A stretch of DNA of 6,225 bases. Origin: Desulfobacteraceae bacterium (GTDB lineage Bacteria; Desulfobacterota; DSM-4660; Desulfatiglandales; Desulfatiglandaceae). How positions within the stretch are numbered: the stretch's first letter is position 1; each line of letters starts with the position of its first letter. Positions 1-6,196 of this stretch are shown piece by piece. Both the position numbers and the translations under genes were made by a program. The DNA lies in contig DAOVUP010000105.1 of NCBI GenBank assembly GCA_030632525.1, positions 1 through 6,225 on the forward strand, written 5' to 3'. The notes beneath the pieces were generated by a model. The model did not search any database, was not told the DNA's origin, and saw only the letters and a list, made by a program, of their open reading frames with translations.

Positions 1-941
1 CCAAGACAGGCAAAGGCCGTGGAGTTTCAAAAAAAGAGAGCCTTGTCCCGGCAATTCAGGTCGCTGATACATCCTTGGTCCCTTTTGATCCGCTTCAAAT
101 TTACCTGATGGAGATAAAGCGTTATGAGCTAATTTCAAGAGAGGAAGAAAAGGAGTTAGCAATAAAGATCAGGGAAGATAATGATGATAAGGCTGCCTAC
201 AGGCTTGCCACTGCTAACCTGAGATTGGTTGTAAAGATCGCCATGGATTTTCATCGGTACTGGACAAAAAATCTATTAGACCTGATCCAGGAAGGAAACT
301 TGGGTCTTTTGCAAGCTGTAAGAAAATTTGATCCTTATCGCGGGATAAAATTTTCCTATTACGCCTCATTCTGGATTAAGGCTTACATCCTGAAATTCAT
401 TATGGATAACTGGAAGTTAGTCAAAATTGGGACCACTCAGAGCCAGCGCAAATTATTTTTCAATCTCGCTAAAGAAAGAGACAAGTTAATCGCCCAAGGC
501 TTTGCTCCTGAGCCGAAATTGTTAGCTGAACGGCTTGATGTCAAAGAAGAAGAAGTTGTCGAAATGACTCAACGGTTAGGGGGATGGGAAGTTTCCCTCA
601 GCTCACCTGTGGGAGGAGACGATTCGAGGGAGTCCTTTGATGCCTTCCTACCCGATCCGGGGGTAGCCATAGACGAGCAAATCTCTGAGGATCAAGGCCG
701 GAAACTACTTCTAAAAAATCTCGGGGAATTCCGTAAGACACTTTCCGGAAAAGAAGGCGACATCTTCGACAACCGGATTATGGCGGAAAAACCTTTAACT
801 TTACAGGATCTTGGGGATAAATACCACATCTCACGCGAGAGAATACGCCAGATCCAGGAAAAGATTATAAAAAATATCAAGAAATGGCTTAAAGAAAAAA
901 TCCCCAATTTTGAGGAGGAATACTCTGATTTCTTAAAATAA
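1..941 (+). CDS. rpoH: RNA polymerase sigma-32 factor RpoH-like, 5'-truncated by window edge
   Basis: Alternative sigma factor of the sigma-70 family, heat-shock (RpoH) class, which directs core RNA polymerase to stress promoters. Numbering from the TTG at 75: region 1.2 at about 5-33 (DPLQIYLMEI, SREEEKELA); regions 2.1-2.4 at about 45-115 (NLRLVVKIA, LLDLIQEGN, KFSYYASFWIKAYI); the RpoH box QRKLFFNL at 124-131, diagnostic for sigma-32; region 4.2 helix-turn-helix at about 241-272 (LTLQDLGDKYHISRERIRQI). The TTG at 75 is unlikely to be the start. It has no Shine-Dalgarno sequence, and the frame stays open for 24 more codons to the edge, reading KTGKGRGVSKKESLVPAIQ, which looks like a normal hydrophilic sigma N-terminus. 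I therefore treat the gene as partial, first complete codon at 3. One oddity is Gln261 in RQIQ, where most sigma factors have RQIE. The TAA stop is 20 bp before a repeat element. The family call is firm; that it is the only or main heat-shock sigma factor is assumed. Confidence 0.93.
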   Translation, partial: KTGKGRGVSKKESLVPAIQVADTSLVPFDPLQIYLMEIKRYELISREEEKELAIKIREDNDDKAAYRLATANLRLVVKIAMDFHRYWTKNLLDLIQEGNLGLLQAVRKFDPYRGIKFSYYASFWIKAYILKFIMDNWKLVKIGTTQSQRKLFFNLAKERDKLIAQGFAPEPKLLAERLDVKEEEVVEMTQRLGGWEVSLSSPVGGDDSRESFDAFLPDPGVAIDEQISEDQGRKLLLKNLGEFRKTLSGKEGDIFDNRIMAEKPLTLQDLGDKYHISRERIRQIQEKIIKNIKKWLKEKIPNFEEEYSDFLK

Positions 942-961
942 AAGGGGCTATGGGGGAGAGT

Positions 962-1105
962 TAGTGCTGAACGAAAACTGTCTTTTTCGCCCATATCTGC
1001 GTCAGACTCAAATTTTAATCCTCGAAAGACTCAATGTATTCCTGCGGTTAAAATTATCGTCTTCCTTGATCTGAACAAAAAATCCTAGTTTTCCTTCGGG
1101 CACTA
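962..1105 (+). repeat. MITE-like repeat, copy 1 (144 bp, terminal inverted repeats)
   Basis: Non-autonomous-looking element with imperfect terminal inverted repeats: left TAGTGCTGAACGAAAACT (962-979), right AGTTTTCCTTCGGGCACTA (1087-1105), the reverse complement of the left end with few changes. The whole element matches the reverse complement of 4781-4925 at about 86% (19 mismatches and one 1-nt gap, counted by eye). Shared interior blocks include TCTGCGTCAGA, TTTTAATCCTC and TATTCCTGCGG. TA lies at both outer edges. The element starts 20 bp after the rpoH stop and ends 45 bp before the TPR gene, so it fills most of that spacer. No transposase is present. The strand given is arbitrary and defines copy 1 as forward. 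The remaining 1106-1150 contains a weak GGAG ribosome binding site (1136-1139), and I see no convincing promoter there. Confidence 0.88.
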
Positions 1106-1150
1106 GTCAGGTCATTATATCTCTCACAGAAGATTGGAGCATAAGCGAAC

Positions 1151-2965
1151 ATGAAACAAGAACCCGAAACAGACAGCAACAGACAGGGCTTAACCGCTCA
1201 AAGATCATTAATATACGGATATTTAAAATCTGCCCTGCTTTTTTTTCTCCTTTTTATCGTGGGATTTATGTCAGCATGCACACCGGTTACATCCGGTGTA
1301 TTAAGAAAGGAACCGGTACCCGCACAACCGGAAAGAGAGACCCGCGTTATAAAAAAGGATCAGATCCAGCAGGCCTACCAGGATTTCACCATGTCCTCAA
1401 TCGCCCTGTCCCGGGGCAATTATGGAAAAGCACGAAAATATCTTGAATCTGCAATTAGAGAGGACCCGCAATCGGCCTATCTGAACAGAAAAATGGGGCT
1501 CCTCCTGAAAGAGTTGCGTAAGTACCCTGAAGCCTTAGTCTATGCACGCAAGGGTGTCGATATGGAGCCTGGAAATGTAGCGGGTATAGCATTAATGGGA
1601 GATCTATATGCCCTTACAGGCAACGATGACCTTGCAATTGAACAATATCAAAAGATACTTGACCTCTACCCGAAAACCCAGCGCATAAGACTGCTGTTAA
1701 CTACGATTCTGGTCAGAAAAAAGCAATACCAAAGGGCACTTAACAATTTGAACACTCTGATCGAGCAAAATCCCGAATTAGTTGTTGCCCACTATTACCT
1801 CGGGAGAATCAACCTGGAAATGAATCGCTACAAGGAGGCAGAGAAGGCTTTTGACGAGGCACTGAAACTCAATGCCGGCCTGGAGCCGGCCCTTTTTGAT
1901 CGGGCCACGATTTATCAGATGACCAATAGAGAGAAGGAAGCCGCTCGAGCCTATGAGAAATTGTTGGAATTATATCCCGATAATATCCCTGCCAGGGAAA
2001 GGTTAGTTGCTCTCTATTCGAAGTTAGGCCTTGAAGAGAAGACTTTAGAGCATGTGAAAAAGATCCAGGAACATTCACGCCCGGGAGCGCCTGAGAGGCA
2101 GGCGCTTGGGCTCATATATCTGAGACAGGGAAAAATCGATGAATCGATCGAAGAACTTGATCTGATTGTTAATGCCTGGCCCGATGATTATAAATCGAGG
2201 TACTATCTCGCTGTGGCCTATGAAGAGAAAGGGGAGATCAAAAAGGCATTGGAACAGTTGAGGGAGATCAAATCAGGATCTAACTACTTTACCAGAGCCC
2301 AGATTCAGATAGCACACCTTTTTATTATAGAGGAAAAATATGATGCAGCCATAACGGTCCTTGAAAAAGCCATTGCCCTGGAGCAGGACAAGATTGAGCT
2401 CTACCTGATGCTTGCATCCGCTTATGAAACTCAAGAGGAGTATGATAAGGCCATAACAGTCATTAAAGAGGGTCTGAAGATAAACGATAAGAATGTAGAT
2501 CTTATTTTCAGGTTAGGCGTTCTTTTGGATAAAACCGGGTCCAATGAATTATGTATTGAGCAGATGCAAAAAATCCTGCAAATAGAGCCTGATAATGCGG
2601 ATGCGCTCAACTATATAGGGTATACCTATGCCGAACAGGGAATCAAATTAGATAAGGCAATAGAATTGATCCAAAAGGCATTGAAACTAAAGCCTGAAAG
2701 CGGCTATATAATTGATAGTCTCGGGTGGGTTTATTACAAGAAAGGGCTATATGACAAAGCTATCCATTATCTTGAGAAAGCAGCAGATCTCACAAAGGAT
2801 GACCCTACCATAAACGAGCATTTAGGCGACGCCTACCTTAAGAAGAAAGATTACGAAAAAGCCCTGATCTATTATGAGAAGGCCCTTTTCCTGAAGCATC
2901 CCAAAGAAAAGCAGTTAAAAGAGAAGATAACCGGGGTGAAAGAGCTGTTGAAGAAAACAAATTGA
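1151..2965 (+). CDS. Tetratricopeptide-repeat lipoprotein
   Basis: A 604-residue protein that is almost entirely TPR array, a scaffold for protein-protein contacts. The N-terminus has a 26-residue polar lead, a hydrophobic stretch at about 27-39 (ALLFFLLFIVGF) and a lipobox-like MSAC with Cys43, predicting a lipid-anchored envelope protein. Roughly 14-15 TPR units of about 34 residues follow from about 75 to 585. The clearest are at 210-243, 244-277, 412-445, 481-517, 518-551 and 552-585. The C-terminal units carry ALNYIGYTYAEQG, DSLGWVYYKKG and NEHLGDAYLKK, a pattern common in bacterial TPR lipoproteins of this kind. The ATG at 1151 has GGAG 11 nt upstream; the n-region is long, but I see no better start. 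The stop overlaps the TTG start of the next gene, indicating translational coupling. The specific partner is unknown. The LolB-like gene downstream recalls the TPR-lolB neighbourhood known from Betaproteobacteria (from memory), suggesting an outer-membrane assembly role, which is inference. Confidence 0.9.
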   Translation: MKQEPETDSNRQGLTAQRSLIYGYLKSALLFFLLFIVGFMSACTPVTSGVLRKEPVPAQPERETRVIKKDQIQQAYQDFTMSSIALSRGNYGKARKYLESAIREDPQSAYLNRKMGLLLKELRKYPEALVYARKGVDMEPGNVAGIALMGDLYALTGNDDLAIEQYQKILDLYPKTQRIRLLLTTILVRKKQYQRALNNLNTLIEQNPELVVAHYYLGRINLEMNRYKEAEKAFDEALKLNAGLEPALFDRATIYQMTNREKEAARAYEKLLELYPDNIPARERLVALYSKLGLEEKTLEHVKKIQEHSRPGAPERQALGLIYLRQGKIDESIEELDLIVNAWPDDYKSRYYLAVAYEEKGEIKKALEQLREIKSGSNYFTRAQIQIAHLFIIEEKYDAAITVLEKAIALEQDKIELYLMLASAYETQEEYDKAITVIKEGLKINDKNVDLIFRLGVLLDKTGSNELCIEQMQKILQIEPDNADALNYIGYTYAEQGIKLDKAIELIQKALKLKPESGYIIDSLGWVYYKKGLYDKAIHYLEKAADLTKDDPTINEHLGDAYLKKKDYEKALIYYEKALFLKHPKEKQLKEKITGVKELLKKTN

Positions 2966-3771
2966 CCACCGTCAAACAAAAAAACCCCTGTATCAGAAAA
3001 CTGTTTTCGGTCGTTCTTTTACTTCTTTTGACCTGCTGTGCCCGGGTCACGATTACCCCCCCATCTCCCCCCCTTGACCACCAGGCCATTACAGGCATTA
3101 TTTCGGTCTTTAAAAAACAGGCGAGAGTGGTTCGCACCCTCGTTTCCTCTGGGACGCTCACACTCGACATCAAAGGTTCCGAATCAGATGCAGCAGTCTT
3201 GATCGTTGCGACCAGAGACCCATCTAAAATCAAAATAGAAATAACACACACCTGGGGCCGTCCCCTACTTCACATCCTGATAAAGGGTTCGAGTCTTGAC
3301 ATACTTTCTTTTACTGAAAAACGATTATACTCCGGCCAGCTTGGAAACCTGGGCCGCTCAAGATTAATACCAGTGCCTCTGAGTCCTGACCTTGTCTGGA
3401 CCCTTGCAAGGGCTTATCCGGTTTTACTCAATCACAACCGTGCGCTATCGTTAAATGGGAACCAGATAACCCTCTTAGATCAAAGGGAGGATAAGATCCA
3501 GATCGTTGATTTATACCCCGAAAGCAACCTTCCGCACAGGGTTTCTTTCTGTCAGCAAAATTCAGAAGTGATATTTTCGGATTTCCAGAATAACGATGGT
3601 ATTCGATATGCTAAAGGAATAGAGATTAACAGTCCGGAGAACAATGCCCGATTGGCGCTTGAGATAAGGCAAATAACCTTCAACAAACCAGTTCCAGAAG
3701 CGATATTCAGATTAGAAACCCCTTTGGATTTTGAATTAGTTCCCCTCAAGAGTGTAAATCGGAAGGATTAG
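2962..3771 (+). CDS. LolB/DUF4292-like outer-membrane lipoprotein
   Basis: A 269-residue predicted lipoprotein. Signal sequence: basic lead (KQK, IRK), hydrophobic core at 15-23 (FSVVLLLLL), then TCC; the lipidated Cys would be 25 or 26, with a non-canonical residue (T or C) at -1. The mature part looks like the LolA/LolB fold: a SGTLTLDI strand at about 63-70, a strand-rich core with PSKIKIEIT (87-95), GRPLLHILIKG (99-109) and KRLYSGQLG (120-128), and a C-terminal PEAIFRLETP (245-254) resembling the end of DUF4292/LolA-like domains. In these families the half-barrel carries lipoproteins or other acyl cargo to or at the outer membrane; the cargo here is unknown. The TTG start overlaps the upstream TGA (TTGA), there is no ATG or GTG alternative near the signal, and the ribosome binding site is weak, so translation probably depends on coupling to the TPR gene. 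The family call is moderate; classical LolB function is not proven. Confidence 0.72.
   Translation: MTTVKQKNPCIRKLFSVVLLLLLTCCARVTITPPSPPLDHQAITGIISVFKKQARVVRTLVSSGTLTLDIKGSESDAAVLIVATRDPSKIKIEITHTWGRPLLHILIKGSSLDILSFTEKRLYSGQLGNLGRSRLIPVPLSPDLVWTLARAYPVLLNHNRALSLNGNQITLLDQREDKIQIVDLYPESNLPHRVSFCQQNSEVIFSDFQNNDGIRYAKGIEINSPENNARLALEIRQITFNKPVPEAIFRLETPLDFELVPLKSVNRKD
3761..3767 (+). promoter_or_regulatory. Ribosome binding site for the glycosyltransferase
   Basis: GGAAGGA lies inside the last codons of the lipoprotein gene, 5 nt before the TTG at 3773. It supports that non-AUG start, which is the first codon of the canonical GT2 opening DISFIIVNWN. No ATG exists at the N-terminus. Confidence 0.6.
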
Positions 3772-3772
3772 C

Positions 3773-4684
3773 TTGGACATCTCATTTATCATTGTTAACT
3801 GGAATACTAAAGATCTCTTGCTTGAATGTCTCGCCTCCATTTACCAGACTGTCAACGAAATTGCTTTTGAGATCTGGGTTGTGGATAATGGATCTTCCGA
3901 TGGAAGTGTAGGGGCAGTAAAAGAGAGATACCCGGCTATTAAAATAATTGAAAACCGGATAAACCTGGGCTTTGCCGCTGCAAACAACCTTGCCCTCGAA
4001 CGTATGGGGGGTCAGTATGCGCTACTGCTAAATACCGACACGGTTCTGTCTGCAGACGCTGTCAGCGAGCTTCACAGATTTATGGAAGTCAATCCAGAGG
4101 CTGCCATTGCCTGCGGGCAGTTATTGAATCTTGATGGTTCCAAGCAGAATTCAATAGCCAATTTTCCCTCCCTGCTCTCCCTGGTATCAAATGAAACCTT
4201 GTTAAGGCTCCTCTTACCCCGCAGATTTCCGAGCAAGAGAAGAGAATACAGAACGCCTATTGAAATAGACTCCTGCATTGGGGCCTGTATGCTGATCCGG
4301 AAAAAGGCCATTGACCAAACAGGATTCCTTGATGATCGATATTTCTTTTTTCTTGAAGAAACAGATTGGGCCTACAGGATGAAGAAGGTCGGATGGAAAA
4401 TCTATTTTGTTCCTGCTGCAAAAATATTCCATGCCCAGGGGAAAAGCGTAAGGATCAGGGCAGATGCCAGGATTATGTTCTACCGTTCCAGGTATGCCTT
4501 TTTCAAGAAATGGCACCAGGGATCTTATCCTCTTGTATGTTTGGTAATTTTTTCCCGTCTGCTGATAAATACCCTCCTTTCACTTTTGGGTGTCGCGCTG
4601 ACCCTTGGTCTGAAAAGGGGTCTGAACAGAAAATCCATCGTTTACGTTCAACTGATTGTATGGCATATGAAAGGATGTCCCTGA
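3773..4684 (+). CDS. Family 2 glycosyltransferase, rhamnosyltransferase-like, membrane-anchored
   Basis: A 303-residue GT-A-fold transferase that moves a sugar from a nucleotide donor to an acceptor at the inner face of the cytoplasmic membrane. Motifs in order: N-terminal strand SFIIVNWNT (4-12), nucleotide-binding VVDNGSSDGS (36-45), NLGFAAANN (64-72), the DxD-equivalent LLNTDT (85-90), GACMLIRK (170-177), the acceptor/catalytic ED motif FFFLEETDWAYRMKKVGW (191-208) and His220 in FHAQGKS. The NTDT and EETDW variants are typical of the WbbL/rhamnosyltransferase-like branch that builds O-antigen, capsule or other surface glycans. A hydrophobic segment at about 252-280 (LVCLVIFSRLLINTLLSLLG) anchors the C-terminus. 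The gene starts with TTG 1 nt after the lipoprotein stop, so it is the third gene of the operon. Donor and acceptor cannot be read from sequence, and dTDP-rhamnose is only the commonest guess. No other glycan genes lie in the window. Confidence 0.92.
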   Translation: MDISFIIVNWNTKDLLLECLASIYQTVNEIAFEIWVVDNGSSDGSVGAVKERYPAIKIIENRINLGFAAANNLALERMGGQYALLLNTDTVLSADAVSELHRFMEVNPEAAIACGQLLNLDGSKQNSIANFPSLLSLVSNETLLRLLLPRRFPSKRREYRTPIEIDSCIGACMLIRKKAIDQTGFLDDRYFFFLEETDWAYRMKKVGWKIYFVPAAKIFHAQGKSVRIRADARIMFYRSRYAFFKKWHQGSYPLVCLVIFSRLLINTLLSLLGVALTLGLKRGLNRKSIVYVQLIVWHMKGCP

Positions 4685-4723
4685 GAATTAGGAAGCGGTT
4701 GAGTCGTTTATTATTATGAGGAG

Positions 4724-4742
4724 TTGACAGCGAGGCTGTCGA
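4724..4742 (+). terminator. Stem-loop after the operon, possible weak terminator
   Basis: TTGACAGC (4724-4731) pairs with GCTGTCGA (4735-4742) around a GAG loop: 8 pairs including one G-T. It lies 40 bp after the glycosyltransferase stop. The nearest T run (4753-4757) starts about 10 nt beyond the stem, so this is not a textbook intrinsic terminator. The stem also overlaps a promoter-like -35 box, so an operator role is equally possible. Confidence 0.3.
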
Positions 4743-4751
4743 TCATATATC
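4724..4751 (+). promoter_or_regulatory. Candidate sigma-70-type promoter for fdhE
   Basis: A perfect -35 TTGACA (4724-4729) is followed after 16 nt by TATATC (4746-4751), a 4/6 match to TATAAT. It would transcribe the second repeat copy as a leader and then fdhE. The -35 box is the left arm of the hairpin at 4724-4742. The weak -10 and the hairpin overlap keep confidence low. Confidence 0.35.
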
Positions 4752-4780
4752 CTTTTTATCTCCGTAACCCTAACCTAATT

Positions 4781-4925
4781 TAGTGTCCGAACGAAAACTA
4801 GGATTTTTTGTCAAGGTCAAGGAAGATCAAGATTTTACCCGCAGGAATACATAAAGTATTTTGAGGATTAAAATTTTTATCTGACGCAGAGATTGGCGAA
4901 AAAGACAGTTTTCGTTCAGGCACTA
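4781..4925 (-). repeat. MITE-like repeat, copy 2 (145 bp, inverted relative to copy 1)
   Basis: Second copy of the element at 962-1105, in opposite orientation. Terminal inverted repeats: TAGTGTCCGAACGAAAACT (4781-4799) and AGTTTTCGTTCAGGCACTA (4907-4925), pairing 17 of 19. Pairing continues weakly inward through the T-rich stretches. TA is the outermost dinucleotide on both sides, as in copy 1. The right edge supplies the A of an ATG (4925-4927) that is in frame with fdhE but is probably not its start. The element sits between the candidate promoter and the fdhE ribosome binding site, so its 19-nt arms could fold in the fdhE leader. Confidence 0.88.
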
Positions 4926-4940
4926 TGTACGCCCACCAAA

Positions 4941-4947
4941 AAAGGAG
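4941..4947 (+). promoter_or_regulatory. Ribosome binding site deciding the fdhE start
   Basis: AAAGGAG lies 7 nt before the ATG at 4955. The in-frame ATG at 4925, at the repeat boundary, has no such site and would add ten residues (MYAHQKRRYN) unlike an FdhE N-terminus. Confidence 0.75.
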
Positions 4948-4954
4948 ATACAAT

Positions 4955-5782
4955 ATGATACAGGATCTCGTACAACATATCGACCGGCTGATCCAGCAAA
5001 GACCTGCCGCTAAAACCGCTTTAACCCCCTTCCGTGAGCTCGCACTCCTCATGGTACAAGTAGATCCACAAGCGAAACCGGTCGAGCTTGAAAAAGAGGT
5101 TATGGATATCAAGCAACAGGAGGGATTTCCTCTCTTTTCAAAAGAGGATTTACCCCTTGATTTCGATGCCGCCACCGGCCTGTTAAGAAAATTCTTAGAG
5201 CACCTGGGAGCGACTGACAGGGATGACAGGGAAGGGTTGAAAAAGGCGCTTAAGAAAGCCCATGACACAGACGAATGGTCGAGAAATCTGTTCAAGACTA
5301 TTCTAAAGCAGGATGAGAAAGCCCTGTCATTAATTGCAAAAGAGGTTGATCTGGACCCCAAGGTCATCCAATTTCTTGGGCAAGTTGCCTTGACACCGTC
5401 GATCCATGCCCTTCGTGATGCCTTGAGCGCCAACATAGACACGGAAGGATGGGATTATGGTTATTGTCCTCTGTGCGGTTCTCAGCCGGATATGGCCTAT
5501 TTTGCAAAAACCGGCAGGAGATATCTACACTGTGAGCTCTGCGGTGAAGAATGGGCCTTTTCCAGGATCAGATGCCCTTTCTGCGATAACCAAGACCAGG
5601 AAACGCTCGGGTACTTCGAGGCTGAAGAGGAGGAGGGGTTCCGGGTCTATTTTTGCAGAGAATGCATGAGATACCTCAAGACCATTGACAAAAAGGCCTT
5701 TGAAGAGGTAGCGCCTCTAAAATTAGAGAACCTCGCCACCATCCATTTGGATCTGCTTGCCAATGAAAATAACTTCAAGTAG
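4955..5782 (+). CDS. fdhE: Formate dehydrogenase accessory protein FdhE
   Basis: A 275-residue cytoplasmic protein needed for maturation or activity of molybdenum/tungsten formate dehydrogenases. In E. coli, FdhE binds the catalytic subunit and carries rubredoxin-like iron sites. Numbered from the ATG at 4955, the N-terminal half is helical without striking motifs. The C-terminal half has four CxxC pairs: CPLC (171-174), CELC (193-196), CPFC (207-210) and CREC (234-237), in the family context CPLCGSQPDMA, LHCELCGEEW and RIRCPFC. The end, LATIHLDLLANE, is also typical. Length is slightly below the E. coli protein (about 309). The start is chosen on the strong AAAGGAG; an alternative at 4925 would begin on the edge of a repeat element. 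No formate dehydrogenase subunit, fdhD or selenocysteine gene is in the window, so its enzyme partner is elsewhere or beyond the right edge. All eight metal-ligand cysteines are present. Confidence 0.93.
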   Translation: MIQDLVQHIDRLIQQRPAAKTALTPFRELALLMVQVDPQAKPVELEKEVMDIKQQEGFPLFSKEDLPLDFDAATGLLRKFLEHLGATDRDDREGLKKALKKAHDTDEWSRNLFKTILKQDEKALSLIAKEVDLDPKVIQFLGQVALTPSIHALRDALSANIDTEGWDYGYCPLCGSQPDMAYFAKTGRRYLHCELCGEEWAFSRIRCPFCDNQDQETLGYFEAEEEEGFRVYFCRECMRYLKTIDKKAFEEVAPLKLENLATIHLDLLANENNFK

Positions 5783-5797
5783 AAGAGATTTCTACTT
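5777..5797 (+). other. Stem-loop spanning the fdhE stop codon
   Basis: AAGTAGAA (5777-5784) pairs perfectly with TTCTACTT (5790-5797) around GAGAT; the TAG stop (5780-5782) is in the left arm. No T run follows (CCCGAGCAAACTAAAAAAAA), so it is not a standard terminator. It could protect the 3' end of the mRNA, or be chance in AT-rich sequence. Confidence 0.35.
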
Positions 5798-5936
5798 CCC
5801 GAGCAAACTAAAAAAAACCTGATCAGTTCCATCTAATCCCGGTGTCCGAGATCTTTACTCTCCTTCCCTGTTGCAGATAACAGGTTCTCAGATACAACCC
5901 TTGCGTCATCGATTTTTCCTGCCCCAGCTAACTCCT

Positions 5937-6035
5937 GTAAACCATTAGACTTTGATTGCGGCCCTTTACGTGGGTTGAGGGGAGTGCAGTCAGACCATAA
6001 TCCTGCCTAAGATGCTGAAAAGTCTGATGGTTAAC
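5937..6035 (+). repeat. 99-bp imperfect inverted repeat with nested stem
   Basis: GTAAACCATTAGACTTT (5937-5953) is complementary to AAAGTCTGATGGTTAAC (6019-6035) at 15 of 17 positions. The T5946/G6026 pair is a wobble when read as + strand RNA. Directly stacked on it, GATTGC (5954-5959) pairs with GCAGTC (5986-5991), again with one G-U on the + strand, and GGCCC (5960-5964) can pair with GGGTT (5972-5976). It could be a second small MITE-like element or a structured RNA. It is not a tRNA: I see no T-loop or acceptor pattern on either strand. Confidence 0.45.
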
Positions 6036-6145
6036 TAAAATATCAGGATTTACATAAAATGGTATGATCATTGCAAAAATGCAGGGATGCAGGCTTATGT
6101 CATTATTGATATATATAACCAATTGATTTTTAAACAAAAAAAATA

Positions 6146-6175
6146 TTGACAAAGCTTTTTATTTAAGTGTTTAAT
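6146..6175 (+). promoter_or_regulatory. Sigma-70-type promoter facing out of the window
   Basis: TTGACA (6146-6151), an 18-nt spacer, then TTTAAT (6170-6175), a 5/6 match to TATAAT, in AT-rich surroundings. It is the best promoter match I found in the window. It would start transcription near 6182 towards a gene beyond 6225. Confidence 0.6.
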
Positions 6176-6196
6176 TCAAATAGGAATAGGTACTTC

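Noticed and set aside
692..994. Minus-strand open frame of 100 codons
   Set aside because: It is antisense to the conserved sigma region 4 and enters the repeat; no independent support.
1066..1121. Promoter for the TPR operon inside or just after repeat copy 1 (TTGATC at 1066, TATATC at 1116)
   Set aside because: No -35/-10 pair has acceptable spacing together with good hexamers; the operon promoter is not visible to me.
2838..3251. Minus-strand open frame of 137 codons
   Set aside because: It lies opposite the junction of the TPR and LolB-like genes and shows no family features or ribosome binding site; treated as a shadow.
4366..4719. Plus-strand open frame of 117 codons in another frame
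   Set aside because: It overlaps the glycosyltransferase, whose motifs are intact in its own frame, and has no recognisable domain.
4798..5442. Minus-strand open frame of 214 codons opposite fdhE
   Set aside because: It is antisense to a clear FdhE gene, rich in Ser/Arg as shadow frames are, has no domain, and its C-terminus is simply the translation of the repeat.
5937..6035. A selenocysteine tRNA near fdhE
   Set aside because: The size is right for selC, but there is no GGTTCGA-type T-loop, no matching anticodon arm and no CCA-proximal acceptor stem on either strand.
6079..6093. Tandem ATGCAGG repeat
   Set aside because: Only two 7-bp units at an 8-bp period; expected by chance.
5928..6152. 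Minus-strand open frame of 74 codons in the non-coding region
   Set aside because: No recognisable motif, AT-driven composition at its start, and it crosses the inverted repeat; I could not support it as a gene, though a transposon relic cannot be excluded.
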